From Clostridiales bacterium (lineage in GTDB: Bacteria > Bacillota > Clostridia > Christensenellales > Borkfalkiaceae), in NCBI GenBank assembly GCA_015055805.1, contig SVHN01000013.1:1-49379 (forward strand): a DNA stretch of 49,379 bases, given 5' to 3'. Positions 15,389 to 24,347 of the stretch are shown piece after piece; within the stretch, counting starts at the first letter, position 1, and each line of letters starts with the position of its first letter. Under the pieces are notes generated by a model. The model saw nothing but the letters and a program-made list of their open reading frames with translations. It had not been told where the DNA came from and did not search any database. The position numbers and the translations under genes are program-made.

Positions 15389-16750
15389 TTAGCTTAAAAG
15401 TTTCAATGTGTCAAAAAACTGTTTTGAATATTTAATTATTTGATTGACATATCTTTCTCTATAATAATCGTCCTTATACAACTCGTATTTAATCTTTTCT
15501 GAAGAATATTGTTTTAATAAAACTACAAATAATAACGCCCACGTGTCGGTTACATTAAAAAGTCCCCAGTCGTTTTCTCCTTGTGGTACAGCGTAACAAT
15601 TACTATTTTTGTCGAAAACTTTATTATATATTACACTCAGTTCTTTATCTAATTTTAGGTCTATTACTTGTTCAAAATTTTCAAGTTCAACGTTAAACTT
15701 TCGCTCTAAATCTTCATAAATAAACGACACCATAGTAAGCACTATCTCAACTGCAAAATCGTCAGGCGTAAAATCCCTTTCTGGTTCAATGGTTAACGAA
15801 TGAACAAGTTTAGCTTTTTCTAAAATTTTTATCTGCCGCCTAATATTTGTATTAGCAAATATTTCATTTATAAATTCGTTAATTGAATGAACTGTATTAT
15901 ACATAGGATTATCACTAAATTGATCAACGTAATCACTAAACACAAGTTCAAATCTTTGCTTATCTATTTTGCCACGTGGAAGTTTAATAGTAAAATCAAT
16001 AAATTTGGTTAAGTACCCTGCAACATTTACACTTTCACCAAAAATTGTTTTTACGGTTTTATCAAGTTGGTTTTTATCAATGGATAAAACAACTTGCAAA
16101 TTATTAACACCTTCAAAAACGTGATGCAATCTTTCCAAGACTTTTATTGCATATTCGGGTAAACATCTATCAAGCTCGTCAACACAAATTACTATAGAAT
16201 ATTTTTCTGCAAGTTTTATAAACTCATTTTTTAATTCAATTATAGTTTCCTTAAAATCATAAAATTTATCGAAACTATATTTTTCACGCTCTTCTTTCTT
16301 TGATTCGCTAGAAATATCCCTTATTTCATTTACCGCTTTTTCAATATTAACCCCTATAAAAGGCTGCACTAGGCTACTTCCCACCGAAAGCAGTTTTTTG
16401 CCTATTTTAGAAAAAACTTTTTTTACAGCACCTTTCGTTCTTGATGGCAAAATTTTTGTGCTTTCCACAAAATTCAACAATGCAGAAACAATGGCAATAA
16501 ACGGCTCTTCATAGTAGTCGTACTCCCAACAGTTATAATGAATAACTAAATAAGGCTTTTTGTCTTGTTCTTTAATAGATGAAAGAGTTTTCTCTATCTC
16601 TTCTAACACCCAAGTTTTACCCAAACCCCACTCACCATCAATAGCAAACACTCTATGTCCATTATTTTGAGCATTTGTTTCAATCAATTTAACTATTCTA
16701 CTTATAAAATTTCTTCGCTTTAATAAATCTATCTTTTGTTTTTCTTCCAT
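15389..16750 (-). CDS. KAP family P-loop NTPase (copy 2)
   Basis: 453 residues, same architecture as copy 1: Walker A GEWGLGKT at 39-46, DELDR at 191-195, then CLPEYAIKVLERLHHVFEG and SIDKNQL. The shared HYNCWEYDYYEEPFIAI-like segment before residue 90 is also conserved between the copies. No long hydrophobic insert is seen. It begins 4 nt after the ImmA-type peptidase stop, without a clear ribosome site, suggesting translational coupling. From position it was probably the original neighbour of hsdR before copy 1 arrived. Role is unknown; an accessory or regulatory NTPase for the restriction complex, or an independent defence effector, are both possible. Confidence 0.8.
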   Translation of the reverse strand: MEEKQKIDLLKRRNFISRIVKLIETNAQNNGHRVFAIDGEWGLGKTWVLEEIEKTLSSIKEQDKKPYLVIHYNCWEYDYYEEPFIAIVSALLNFVESTKILPSRTKGAVKKVFSKIGKKLLSVGSSLVQPFIGVNIEKAVNEIRDISSESKKEEREKYSFDKFYDFKETIIELKNEFIKLAEKYSIVICVDELDRCLPEYAIKVLERLHHVFEGVNNLQVVLSIDKNQLDKTVKTIFGESVNVAGYLTKFIDFTIKLPRGKIDKQRFELVFSDYVDQFSDNPMYNTVHSINEFINEIFANTNIRRQIKILEKAKLVHSLTIEPERDFTPDDFAVEIVLTMVSFIYEDLERKFNVELENFEQVIDLKLDKELSVIYNKVFDKNSNCYAVPQGENDWGLFNVTDTWALLFVVLLKQYSSEKIKYELYKDDYYRERYVNQIIKYSKQFFDTLKLLS

Positions 16751-16754
16751 AATT

Positions 16755-17330
16755 TTAATCTAAATTCCAGTTTAATAATCCTAAATTTTCTAATCTATAT
16801 CGCAATGCTTCGCTTGAAATGCCTAGTTCTGACCTAAAATACCAACAAAAAACTTTCCAGTCCTTATAATTGCACGGTTGCTTGTCCACGTATAACGGCT
16901 GTCTATACGACCTATTAGTAAGTGAACAAGCAGTTACAAAATGCTCCGCAATAAGTTCTTTCGGCATTAAGAAATATACTGCAAACTGGTCGGCTTGCCA
17001 CTCTTGTTTGTTGCTTTTAGAGTTTCCACCAACGTTAGAACAAATAAGTTTTTGTTCGTCTAAAGTGTGCTTTAAGAAATAATGTCCTAACTCGTGCGCT
17101 TTGGTAAAAACAGCCCTTTGCGGAAGTTTGTTAGAATTGTAAAATATAAACTTTTGCTCATCCATATTAGCAAACAGTCCATCCACCCCTTGCGATAAGT
17201 TCGCTGGGCGAAGTCTTATGTTTTCCCCTTTGCAAACTCTACTTATCGCTCTAAAAGGGCTTTTTGTAATTTTATACGTGGATAAAACTTCGTTTGCTAA
17301 TTTTTCAAAATCATTCGTCAAGGCTGTCAT
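16755..17330 (-). CDS. ImmA/IrrE-type metallopeptidase (M78, DUF955)
   Basis: A 191-residue single-domain zinc peptidase. The motif KAHELGHYFLKHT (about 90-102) supplies HExxH, and the following QEWQADQFAVYFLMP segment matches the family glutamate ligand region. ImmA/IrrE enzymes cleave repressors in response to signals, for example releasing mobile-element genes. No HTH is fused here, and no intact XRE repressor lies beside it, though a truncated one is at 21976-22092. The start is ATG 17330 (a GTG precedes it), overlapping the hsdS 3' end by 20 nt. Confidence 0.78.
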   Translation of the reverse strand: MTALTNDFEKLANEVLSTYKITKSPFRAISRVCKGENIRLRPANLSQGVDGLFANMDEQKFIFYNSNKLPQRAVFTKAHELGHYFLKHTLDEQKLICSNVGGNSKSNKQEWQADQFAVYFLMPKELIAEHFVTACSLTNRSYRQPLYVDKQPCNYKDWKVFCWYFRSELGISSEALRYRLENLGLLNWNLD

Positions 17331-18672
17331 CACAATACGCTTTATATAATTCTTCTAAATCTTGCTCGGTTAAGCCGCCATCTTTTCTTGCCGCCGCCTT
17401 AAACTCATTTTTAAATTCAATAAACGTCTTTTTGGGCTTAAATTCTAATACCTTTTCTTGTTTTTCTCCCACATCTAATTTACCGCTCATAAGCCTTGGC
17501 AAAAGCATATCTCTTTGCTTGATAAGATTTTGATTTGATTCCGCTAATTTATCGATTTGATTTTTTAATTGCTGAATATTGCAAGCAAAAGCTTTCATGA
17601 CTTCAGGGGTAGGCAATAAAACTTCTCCTTTTCTTAAAAAATACTCAAATTTAAAATTTATAATACCTGTTGATTGTAATTGAAATCTATCGATAATTCT
17701 TGTTTCATACAAATAATTCATCCAATAAATAAAGTAATTTGGTTGAATAATTTTCGTGTTAAGTCTAAGCATTTTACAAAAACTAGCACATATCACTTTG
17801 TTTCTCAACCGTTTTAAGGTGTTTTCTGTAACTATTATTGCCCTACCAACAGGTTGCTCTGCCGTTCCACCGGACACTTCTAAAATAATATCATTAAGTT
17901 GTAATTGTCTTGCAGAATAGTTACTTGATTTATGATACCTAAAAGGGCAGGTAGACAAGTCGCCTTTTTTAACGTTGGGAAAATCTGTTCCCCTAATTAC
18001 AAAAGCTCCTACAGGATAATTTTTATCTTCATCATCATTTCCCCAACCACCACCTATATAGTCATCTATAACATCTTTCATTCTCAAAACAGCAAAACCT
18101 TCTGGTATTAAACCTATTGCTGAATCTACAAATTTTACTTTTTCGTGACCTGGGAAACGGAAGCGGACAAACCATTCTTTATAAAGATTTTCTGCCATTT
18201 GCTCTAAAATCTTTATCCGCTTATTATTGTTTTCAATCAAGTTGTTATATTGATATACAATGGTTGCAATTTTAGTTTGGTTCTCTAATGAAGGTAATAA
18301 TATTTTTTGTTTTTTGAGCATTCCAACAGAAAGACCTGGTTGCGCCGCTTGCCCCGATAGTCTGTTCAGATTCAAACTTGAAAGGGCATAGTTCATAAAT
18401 TTGGCATTATGGTTTGATTTACAAACACCGACAATAGCATGGTCCGTCATATAACCTTCGCCTTTAAAATAGCGTACATTTCCGCACTTTGCTCCTTGAC
18501 GGCCAATTAAAACACATTCGCCCCTAAAATTTGATATTTCGGTGTATCCTCTTAATCCATTACCACCGTAAACAGGATAGTTGCCAGACTCTGATATCTT
18601 TTCCTCGGTTATATTTTTACCGCTACTAAAGCGATCAAAAACTTCTCCTATTCTGTATGTGTAAAATTCCAT
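17311..18672 (-). CDS. hsdS: Type I restriction enzyme, specificity subunit (HsdS)
   Basis: Recognises the bipartite target sequence for methylation and cleavage. 453 residues with two target-recognition domains: TRD1 (about 1-165, ending MAENLYKEWFVRFRFPG, the first conserved helical region) and TRD2 (about 175-390), followed by the second conserved region with LPRLMSGKLDV. GGGGGC lies 7 nt before ATG 18672, and the codon overlaps the reconstructed hsdM stop as TAATG. The C-terminal tail past residue 400 is acidic/basic and longer than in many HsdS. The target sequence cannot be predicted from sequence alone. Confidence 0.9.
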   Translation of the reverse strand: MEFYTYRIGEVFDRFSSGKNITEEKISESGNYPVYGGNGLRGYTEISNFRGECVLIGRQGAKCGNVRYFKGEGYMTDHAIVGVCKSNHNAKFMNYALSSLNLNRLSGQAAQPGLSVGMLKKQKILLPSLENQTKIATIVYQYNNLIENNNKRIKILEQMAENLYKEWFVRFRFPGHEKVKFVDSAIGLIPEGFAVLRMKDVIDDYIGGGWGNDDEDKNYPVGAFVIRGTDFPNVKKGDLSTCPFRYHKSSNYSARQLQLNDIILEVSGGTAEQPVGRAIIVTENTLKRLRNKVICASFCKMLRLNTKIIQPNYFIYWMNYLYETRIIDRFQLQSTGIINFKFEYFLRKGEVLLPTPEVMKAFACNIQQLKNQIDKLAESNQNLIKQRDMLLPRLMSGKLDVGEKQEKVLEFKPKKTFIEFKNEFKAAARKDGGLTEQDLEELYKAYCDDSLDE

Positions 18673-18708
18673 TATTTAGCCCCCAACATATTAAGACCAG
18701 CTATTAAA
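18672..18708 (-). pseudogene. Detached 3' end of hsdM
   Basis: Twelve codons reading LIAGLNMLGAK and a TAA that overlaps the hsdS ATG. If the IS110 element is removed at a shared CT dinucleotide (20245-20244 and 18710-18709), the hsdM frame continues from NISNNL straight into this tail. This in-frame reconstruction with TAATG coupling to hsdS is the evidence for the call. Confidence 0.65.
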
Positions 18709-18818
18709 AGTCAAGTAAAAAATGACACTAAAACAAGAAAAATTCAAATAATTTTTTTGGGCTAAAAAAGGCATAACAATAAACCGTCCCATTGGAACGG
18801 TGGCTGATTAAATCATGA

Positions 18819-19997
18819 TTAAATATTAGGACTATATGGTTGTTTGGAGTTTAATATAGCCCATACAATAATACATAATTTCCTAGCAACGGCAGTAACG
18901 CAAAGTCGATGTGATTTTCCTCTGGCTTTTAACCTGCAATAATAATTATACAGTGCTGGATCGCTTTGTAAAGACATGAAAGCAGCAAGCCATAACGCAC
19001 GTCGCAAATAAGATGAACCGCGTTTTGATATTTTGTTTTGACTAGCGTTAAATTCTCCTGACTGTTTAACTGAGGCGTCTAAACCGGCATAAGCTACGAG
19101 TTTGGAAGGGGATTCAAATCTGGATATGTCGCCGATTTCACTTACGATTATACAACCTAAAACGGGACCAATTCCACTAATTGTTGTAATTACTGAGTAT
19201 TCAGATTCTGCAAGTATTTTTTCCATTTCCTTATCAATATCTTCAATTTGCTTTTCGATAAAACCTATTTGTTCGATAAGTTGTTTGATTTGAAAGGAAA
19301 AAGAATCTGTAGCATAAGAAATTCCTATGGAAGAATGCGCCGCTGATTTAATTAGTTCAGCTTTTTCTCTACCATTTCTGCCTCTGCTAATTTTAGCGAT
19401 AAAATTAGTAAGTTTTGTAGTTGAAACGTCCATAAACTCTTCAGGGGTAGAAAATTTTTCCAATAGTTTTCTGCTAGTAATACCAAAAATATCTGAAAAT
19501 ATTGTTTCATATTCAGGGAAAACCTGATCCAAAAGGGCAATTGTTCGTTTCTTTAGGCTCGTACAAATATCCGTAACGGAAAAGCGATAGCGAGATAGAT
19601 TTTTTAATGCGAGTAAGCTCTCGTTTGGAATAATTGTTTCTGCAAATCGTCCGAAACGAATAAAGTCGGAAATCATTACGCTATCCAAATTATCGTTTTT
19701 AACTTTACGAATAGCAACATCACGAAAGGCTGCTGTTTGGATGGGGTTGAATACTTTTACGGTAAAACCTTTCTCTATTAAAAAGAAGTAAAGCGGATAC
19801 CAATAGTGCCCAGTAGATTCCATTCCGACTACGCAGTTATCCATAGAAATGGATTGAGAAGTTAGTTTCTCAATAAGAGAAGAGAAACCAAGAGAAGAGT
19901 TTTTAATGTTGAATGGTTTAATTACAATGTCTGCAGAATCGTTTGTGACTGCTACTTGGTGAGACCGCTTTGCAATATCTATTCCAACAAAAAACAT
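18819..19997 (-). CDS. IS110-family transposase (DEDD + Transposase_20)
   Basis: 392 residues. The N-terminal RuvC-like DEDD domain shows GIDIAKRSHQV (Asp7) and GMESTGHYW; the C-terminal Transposase_20 domain shows TISGIGPVLGCIIVSEIGD, YAGLDASVKQSG and KISKRGSSYLRRALW, which contains the conserved Ser. Start ATG 19997 has GGAGG 8 nt upstream; an in-frame TTG at 20012 overlaps that site and is rejected. The protein is full length with no visible lesion, so the element may be active. Confidence 0.9.
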   Translation of the reverse strand: MFFVGIDIAKRSHQVAVTNDSADIVIKPFNIKNSSLGFSSLIEKLTSQSISMDNCVVGMESTGHYWYPLYFFLIEKGFTVKVFNPIQTAAFRDVAIRKVKNDNLDSVMISDFIRFGRFAETIIPNESLLALKNLSRYRFSVTDICTSLKKRTIALLDQVFPEYETIFSDIFGITSRKLLEKFSTPEEFMDVSTTKLTNFIAKISRGRNGREKAELIKSAAHSSIGISYATDSFSFQIKQLIEQIGFIEKQIEDIDKEMEKILAESEYSVITTISGIGPVLGCIIVSEIGDISRFESPSKLVAYAGLDASVKQSGEFNASQNKISKRGSSYLRRALWLAAFMSLQSDPALYNYYCRLKARGKSHRLCVTAVARKLCIIVWAILNSKQPYSPNI

Positions 19998-20014
19998 AAA
20001 GGATACCTCCAAGG

Positions 20015-20240
20015 TAAGTGTGTATAGATAAAGAATCCACTTTTACTACGCAGGTACATACTGGTTGGAGAAAGGATAACAAAGTATCATCCAGCTCATT
20101 CGCACAAACACGTAGAGAAAGAGGCGTAACTCTTAGCAGGAAGAACAAAGTCTTAAGCAGGATAGCGACGACCTCTATCTATACCAAAAAAATTATAACA
20201 CAAAACACAATTTAAGTGTTGCGTTTTAGTACATTTTACC
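20015..20240 (-). ncRNA. Candidate bridge RNA of the IS110 element
   Basis: IS110-group elements are known to encode a bridge RNA in the noncoding end upstream of the transposase. This 225-bp stretch has the right place and size, with a TATAAT-like -10 on the minus strand near 20198 and at least two stem-loops, one with ATACT/AGTAT arms around a 20-nt loop (about 20055-20085) and one with CTTA/TAAG arms around an 18-nt loop (about 20130-20160). I could not match the loops convincingly to the target and donor sequences, so the call rests mainly on position. Confidence 0.4.
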
Positions 20241-20245
20241 AGCAG

Positions 20246-21962
20246 GTTATTAGAAATGTTTTGCTCAATCGCTCTTGCTTCTTGATTTAGTTTTTCAAGT
20301 TCGCTATTGAGTGATAGCATTTCTGCTTTGAACTCTTCTGCGGTTAAGCCGTCATCTTCAATAACAACTCCAACGTAACGCCCAGCGTTTAAGGAATAGT
20401 CTTGGTCTATAATTCCGTCTTCGCCGTCGAGTTTTGCAACTTTGCATAGCCCTATAACGTCTTGATATTCGCCGTTAGGGAATCTTTCCAATAGCCAATC
20501 AATTTGCGCCTTAAAGTAGTCTTTCGTTTTAACGTCTTTTTCATCAGCCGTTTCTGGCGCGTTTGCCATTAACTGTTTGTATTCTTCAATTAAATCAACA
20601 AAAGCTTGTTTATCACCTTCATAAAGGCGAGAGATTATGCCTAAATTTTTAATCTGTTCGTCGCTGAATTTACGGTGCGCCCTATCAACCTGCGCGAATA
20701 CGTTTCTCGCATCTACAAAAAGAATTTCGTTCTTTTTATCGGTATTTGCTTTAGCCTTATCAAAGAACCAAAGTGTTGCAGGAAGTGTTACGGAAGAGAA
20801 CATATTTGAAGGCAAAGTAACCATTTGAGAAATAATCCCTTCTTCTATCATTTTCTTTCTAATATCGTATTCGCTATTGCCAGCATCAGACGCAGAGTTT
20901 GCCATAACTAGAGCGGCTTTACCTGTTTCTTTTAGTGCTGATGCGAAGTAAGAAATCCACAAATAGTTTGCGTTAGGAACGGTTTCCTTTTTATCGCTAT
21001 CTTTTTTTGCGGTTTTAGATTTGTTTTTAGGTATGCCGTATGTATTAAACCTTGCATCATCCTTTACTCTCTCATAAACAACTTCGTCAACGTTGAAAGG
21101 TGGATTTGCCATAACGTAATCAAACTTACCAACAGCGTCATAAGGGTCTGCATAGAAAGAGTTTGCTTCGGTTATTTCACCACGGACGTTATTGAGTAAC
21201 AAGTTCATTTTTGCTAACTTTACGGTATCGGGTTCTTTTTCCACACCATAACAACGGAATTTCATCATATCCGATTCGCTTACGTTGTGGTTATGCATAT
21301 AGCGTGCAGCTTGAACAAACATACCACCCGAACCACATGCAGGGTCAAGGAACATTTTATCGCCAGAAGTAGGTTTTAACACTTCCACCATATATCTAAC
21401 AACTGTTGCTGGCGTATAGAACGTTCCGCCGTCTTTACCTTCTTGCAAAGCGAAACTGCCAAGAAAGAATTCGTAGATTTCACCAAAAAGGTCAACGCTA
21501 ATGTTTTCGGGTATATCTTTAAACACACGGACTATTTTAGATAAGAGTTCGGGTTCTTCTTCTGGAACAAGTTGACCATAAACTTCTTTAGGTAAAACGC
21601 CGTCCATTTTGTCGTTATTCTCTTCTATCGCAACCATTGCTTTTTTAACGAGTGTGGCTTTTTCGGCATTATCTGGTGCGTCGTTTATGTAATCATAATA
21701 AGCTTCGGGGGGGCAAATAGAAACCGCAAACTTCTATAGAAATCTCTTTCATAGATTTTTCCATACGAGTTCCCTTTAACTTATTATACTTTTCCTCTAT
21801 CTCTGCTTTATGTTGTTTATATAAAATATCCGCATAGCGAAGGAATATTAAGCCAAGTATAGGCTGCCCATATTTATTTGCAGCCAAGTGCGCACCTGCA
21901 CGAAGCATATCCGCAGAATGCCAAAGGTCATCTTTTAATTTCTTTAGTTCTTTATCAGTCAT
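20246..21962 (-). pseudogene. hsdM: hsdM, DNA methyltransferase subunit: frameshifted and truncated by IS110
   Basis: Encodes the N6-adenine methyltransferase subunit of the type I system. ATG 21962 has GGAGAAATAAG upstream. Codons 1-85 (N-terminal helical domain, LWHSADMLRAGAHLAANKYGQ) read to a C7 tract (21713-21707 on the minus strand), where the frame ends in PPRSLL-stop. Removing one C restores PPEAYYDYINDAPDN and joins the remaining methyltransferase: motif I DPACGSGGMF and motif IV NPPF are intact. The 3' end is interrupted by IS110, replacing the last dozen codons with about 30 IS-encoded residues. The frameshift could be a real null, a phase-variable tract or a sequencing error. Confidence 0.85.
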
Positions 21963-21975
21963 CTTATTTCTCCAT

Positions 21976-22092
21976 TTACACAGTCACTAGTAAATTAATG
22001 TTTTTCTTATCGCAAAAATCTTCAAATGCTTTTTTTGCTAAACGGCTAGGGTTATAGTTTCCGTTATCCCACCTATTAATAGTGGCAAAGGT
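21976..22092 (-). pseudogene. C-terminal remnant of an XRE-type HTH gene
   Basis: Thirty-eight codons ending just before hsdM. The segment TFATINRWDNGNYNPS is the recognition-helix region of an XRE/Cro-CI domain, followed by KKAFEDFCDKK. No start or first helices are present: the frame runs back into the 3' end of the Toprim gene, where the family similarity stops. It looks like an ancestral hsdM-proximal regulator cut off when the upstream module was inserted. Confidence 0.7.
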
Positions 22093-22121
22093 AATATAAA
22101 ACCATACATATCTACTATTAT

Positions 22122-22973
22122 CTAATACATAATAAGGCTTAGTTCATTTTCTACTTGATATTTTTTTAATTTGGCATATAGTTCTGTTTGCTTGAAATAA
22201 TGAGGTCCAAAAACACATGACAATAAATTAAACATGTTTCTTTTCCCTAAACTTTTGATACTTTTATTTTCACTAAAACAACTTTTTAAACTAATGCTCA
22301 AAGCTTCACAAAAATCATGTCCATTTGTAAAATTTAATAATTCTTCATTCTTTAAAGATTCTATAATATTATTACAAATTTCTTCTTTCTCCTTGTCAAA
22401 TTCATGATTTCTCTTAATACTTTCATACACATCTCTTCGATCAACATTATTAAACTTTAAAAAACAAGTTATTGGAAGCTTACTAAAGTTTATTCCCCAA
22501 TCATACATATAATTGGCTTTTCTCACCGCCGTAAGAACAATTAAGTCGAACAATACTTTTTTTCTAAATTCCAAGTAATCCATTTTTATATTCGTCAATT
22601 TAAAAATCAAAGCATTAAATGCGTCATTGTTTCCTACGATCATCATTTCTAAATTACAAAAATCATAATTAAATAATTGTAACTGTTCTTCGTTTAAATC
22701 AAAATCCTTATCCACAATACCAAACACTTGTTTCTCATCTAAAAACACTTCCGTTACCATTTTGACAATTTCTCTTTTCCCACCATACGACTCATATAAT
22801 ATAGTATTTTCATTATCAAAAAGCGTATCTAATACAGAAATATCATTTTGTCCTTCAACTAAAATAAATGACTTTTTTTTATTGTTGGGAACTGATAATT
22901 GCATTTTAATTTCATTTATAACAGTTGTTTTATCAAGCTTTGGTCTTATCGAATCAAAATATTCACTTGCCAT
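22122..22973 (-). CDS. DUF4435 Toprim protein, AriB-like effector of a PARIS-type system
   Basis: 283 residues of the DUF4435 family. Toprim residues are visible: VEGQND with Glu40 and GIVDKDFD with Asp88/90/92, and Glu109 in CNLEMMI. A C-terminal helical part contains FTNGHDFCEAL. In the PARIS defence system the AriB effector has this domain and is released by its ATPase partner when phage anti-restriction proteins are sensed, then cleaves tRNA-Lys. Pairing and order match: its ATG overlaps the 3' end of the AAA ATPase by 11 nt. Assignment to PARIS rather than another AAA/DUF4435 pair is inference from domains and context. Confidence 0.72.
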   Translation of the reverse strand: MASEYFDSIRPKLDKTTVINEIKMQLSVPNNKKKSFILVEGQNDISVLDTLFDNENTILYESYGGKREIVKMVTEVFLDEKQVFGIVDKDFDLNEEQLQLFNYDFCNLEMMIVGNNDAFNALIFKLTNIKMDYLEFRKKVLFDLIVLTAVRKANYMYDWGINFSKLPITCFLKFNNVDRRDVYESIKRNHEFDKEKEEICNNIIESLKNEELLNFTNGHDFCEALSISLKSCFSENKSIKSLGKRNMFNLLSCVFGPHYFKQTELYAKLKKYQVENELSLIMY

Positions 22974-24300
22974 TTATATCTCCCAAATCAACTACCATGT
23001 CCCAATGATTATTAATAAGTTGAGGAGAATGAGTAGCAATAACAATACTAAAAGAATCTTGTCTTAATTCAACAATCTTGTTAAAATCATTTAACATTTC
23101 TCTTTGCCAAGCAACATGTAAAGATATTTCTGGTTCATCAATTAACAAAACAAGCTTATTCTCTACACCAAAAATTAAATCATAGTATAATACTATAATT
23201 TGTTTCTCGCCCGAAGATAATTTCTCCAAAGGCAATTCAACACCATCTTCACGTAAAATTCTCAATCCAAAAGCACTTGATACTTCAACATGCTTATTGA
23301 AAAGCTTTTTATCAATAATCTCTTTATATAAATCAAGTTTTTTAATTAAATCATCAAAAACTTCTAATTTTGTTCTTGTATCATCCAAATAAATGCTTAA
23401 TGCAGTAGATAAATCTCTCCTATATTTGTGCTGAGTACTAGTAGTTGAACCACGCATATCTTTGAGTAGATTATAATCAGATATCTTTTCTTGTTTTAAA
23501 ATTATTTCCCCTAATTTATCTAAATACTCTCTTTGTGAAAGTTCAATATTTGTATCAAACAATCTTTTTGGGAAGGAACTATCGAGTTTAGAGGATATTT
23601 GCGAATAATTAATAATTATTTCTTTTATCTGTGTTTCTAATTTCTTGGGAATTTCTTTTATAACTTCTATTACTTGCGATTGTTCCTCTCCATAATATCT
23701 ACTTTCAGATTTTTCTTCTCGTATCAACCTTTGTTCTTTTATAAATTTAATTTCTCCTAATGACTTTTTGAATTCACTATAATAATTATCCAATTCTATA
23801 AAAGAACCTTCCGCTTTCTGTTCTCTTTTTGCTCTCATATGATTAACCCATATTAAGCGATCTTTTATTTGTTCATCATTAACCACATATCTTTCTCTTA
23901 GTGTCGCCATTTCTCTTTCATTAAGTATGTCACCAGTTCTTCTATCAAAGAATTGATTAGGACCTATTTCTTCGAAATATTTAAATGGGAATCTTTTTGA
24001 ATATCTCTCAGCTTCTCTAGGAGAAATTAATAGTAATTTTATATCATTAACACTTATTTCAGATGCGCTAATTTTATCCACAAAAATTCTTTTTCCATCA
24101 TTAGACTCTATCGTTAATGACTTAAAAGGATATTGTCCCAACTCATACAATCCCTCTTCAACAACTGAATATATAATTTTTAAAATAGTGCTTTTCCCGT
24201 ACCCATTAGGACCTGTTAAAATCGATATTCCTGTCGGCTTAAAATCAATTTCATATGTAAATTGACCAAATAAATCTGTAACATTTAATTTTTTTATCAT
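22963..24300 (-). CDS. ABC-class ATPase, AriA-like sensor of a PARIS-type system
   Basis: 445 residues. Walker A GPNGYGKST (30-38), ABC signature LSSGEKQ (361-367), Walker B LVLLIDEP (383-390) and H-loop ATHSPQ (422-427), with a long charged helical insert (about 130-340) between the lobes, as in AAA15/AAA21 ATPases of the OLD/Rad50-like class. GAGAGG precedes ATG 24300. In PARIS the ATPase AriA holds the Toprim partner until triggered. It follows the Fic gene by 47 bp without a terminator, so it is likely cotranscribed. Confidence 0.75.
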   Translation of the reverse strand: MIKKLNVTDLFGQFTYEIDFKPTGISILTGPNGYGKSTILKIIYSVVEEGLYELGQYPFKSLTIESNDGKRIFVDKISASEISVNDIKLLLISPREAERYSKRFPFKYFEEIGPNQFFDRRTGDILNEREMATLRERYVVNDEQIKDRLIWVNHMRAKREQKAEGSFIELDNYYSEFKKSLGEIKFIKEQRLIREEKSESRYYGEEQSQVIEVIKEIPKKLETQIKEIIINYSQISSKLDSSFPKRLFDTNIELSQREYLDKLGEIILKQEKISDYNLLKDMRGSTTSTQHKYRRDLSTALSIYLDDTRTKLEVFDDLIKKLDLYKEIIDKKLFNKHVEVSSAFGLRILREDGVELPLEKLSSGEKQIIVLYYDLIFGVENKLVLLIDEPEISLHVAWQREMLNDFNKIVELRQDSFSIVIATHSPQLINNHWDMVVDLGDINGK

Positions 24301-24347
24301 ATTAACCTCTCTTATAACAACTTTTTTATTAATACATTTATTTTTAT

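Larger units (their letters stand above)
18711..20245 (-). mobile_element. IS110-family insertion sequence in the 3' end of hsdM
   Basis: About 1,535 bp with a single DEDD transposase gene, a 230-bp noncoding 5' end and a 110-bp noncoding 3' end. No terminal inverted repeats or target duplication are seen, as expected of the IS110 family. The element is flanked by ACCAGC at 18696-18701 and 20238-20243, and a CT core gives exact restoration of hsdM. Orientation is the same as the host operon. The right end includes a hairpin ACCGT...ACGGT near 18783-18801. Confidence 0.75.

Noticed and set aside
13841-16750. Recent tandem duplication of one KAP gene
   Set aside because: The two proteins are far more diverged than the duplicated hsdR 5' fragment, so a single recent duplication does not explain the locus.
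20012-20014. TTG at 20012 as the transposase start
   Set aside because: It overlaps the GGAGG ribosome site of the ATG at 19997, which gives the normal IS110 N-terminus.
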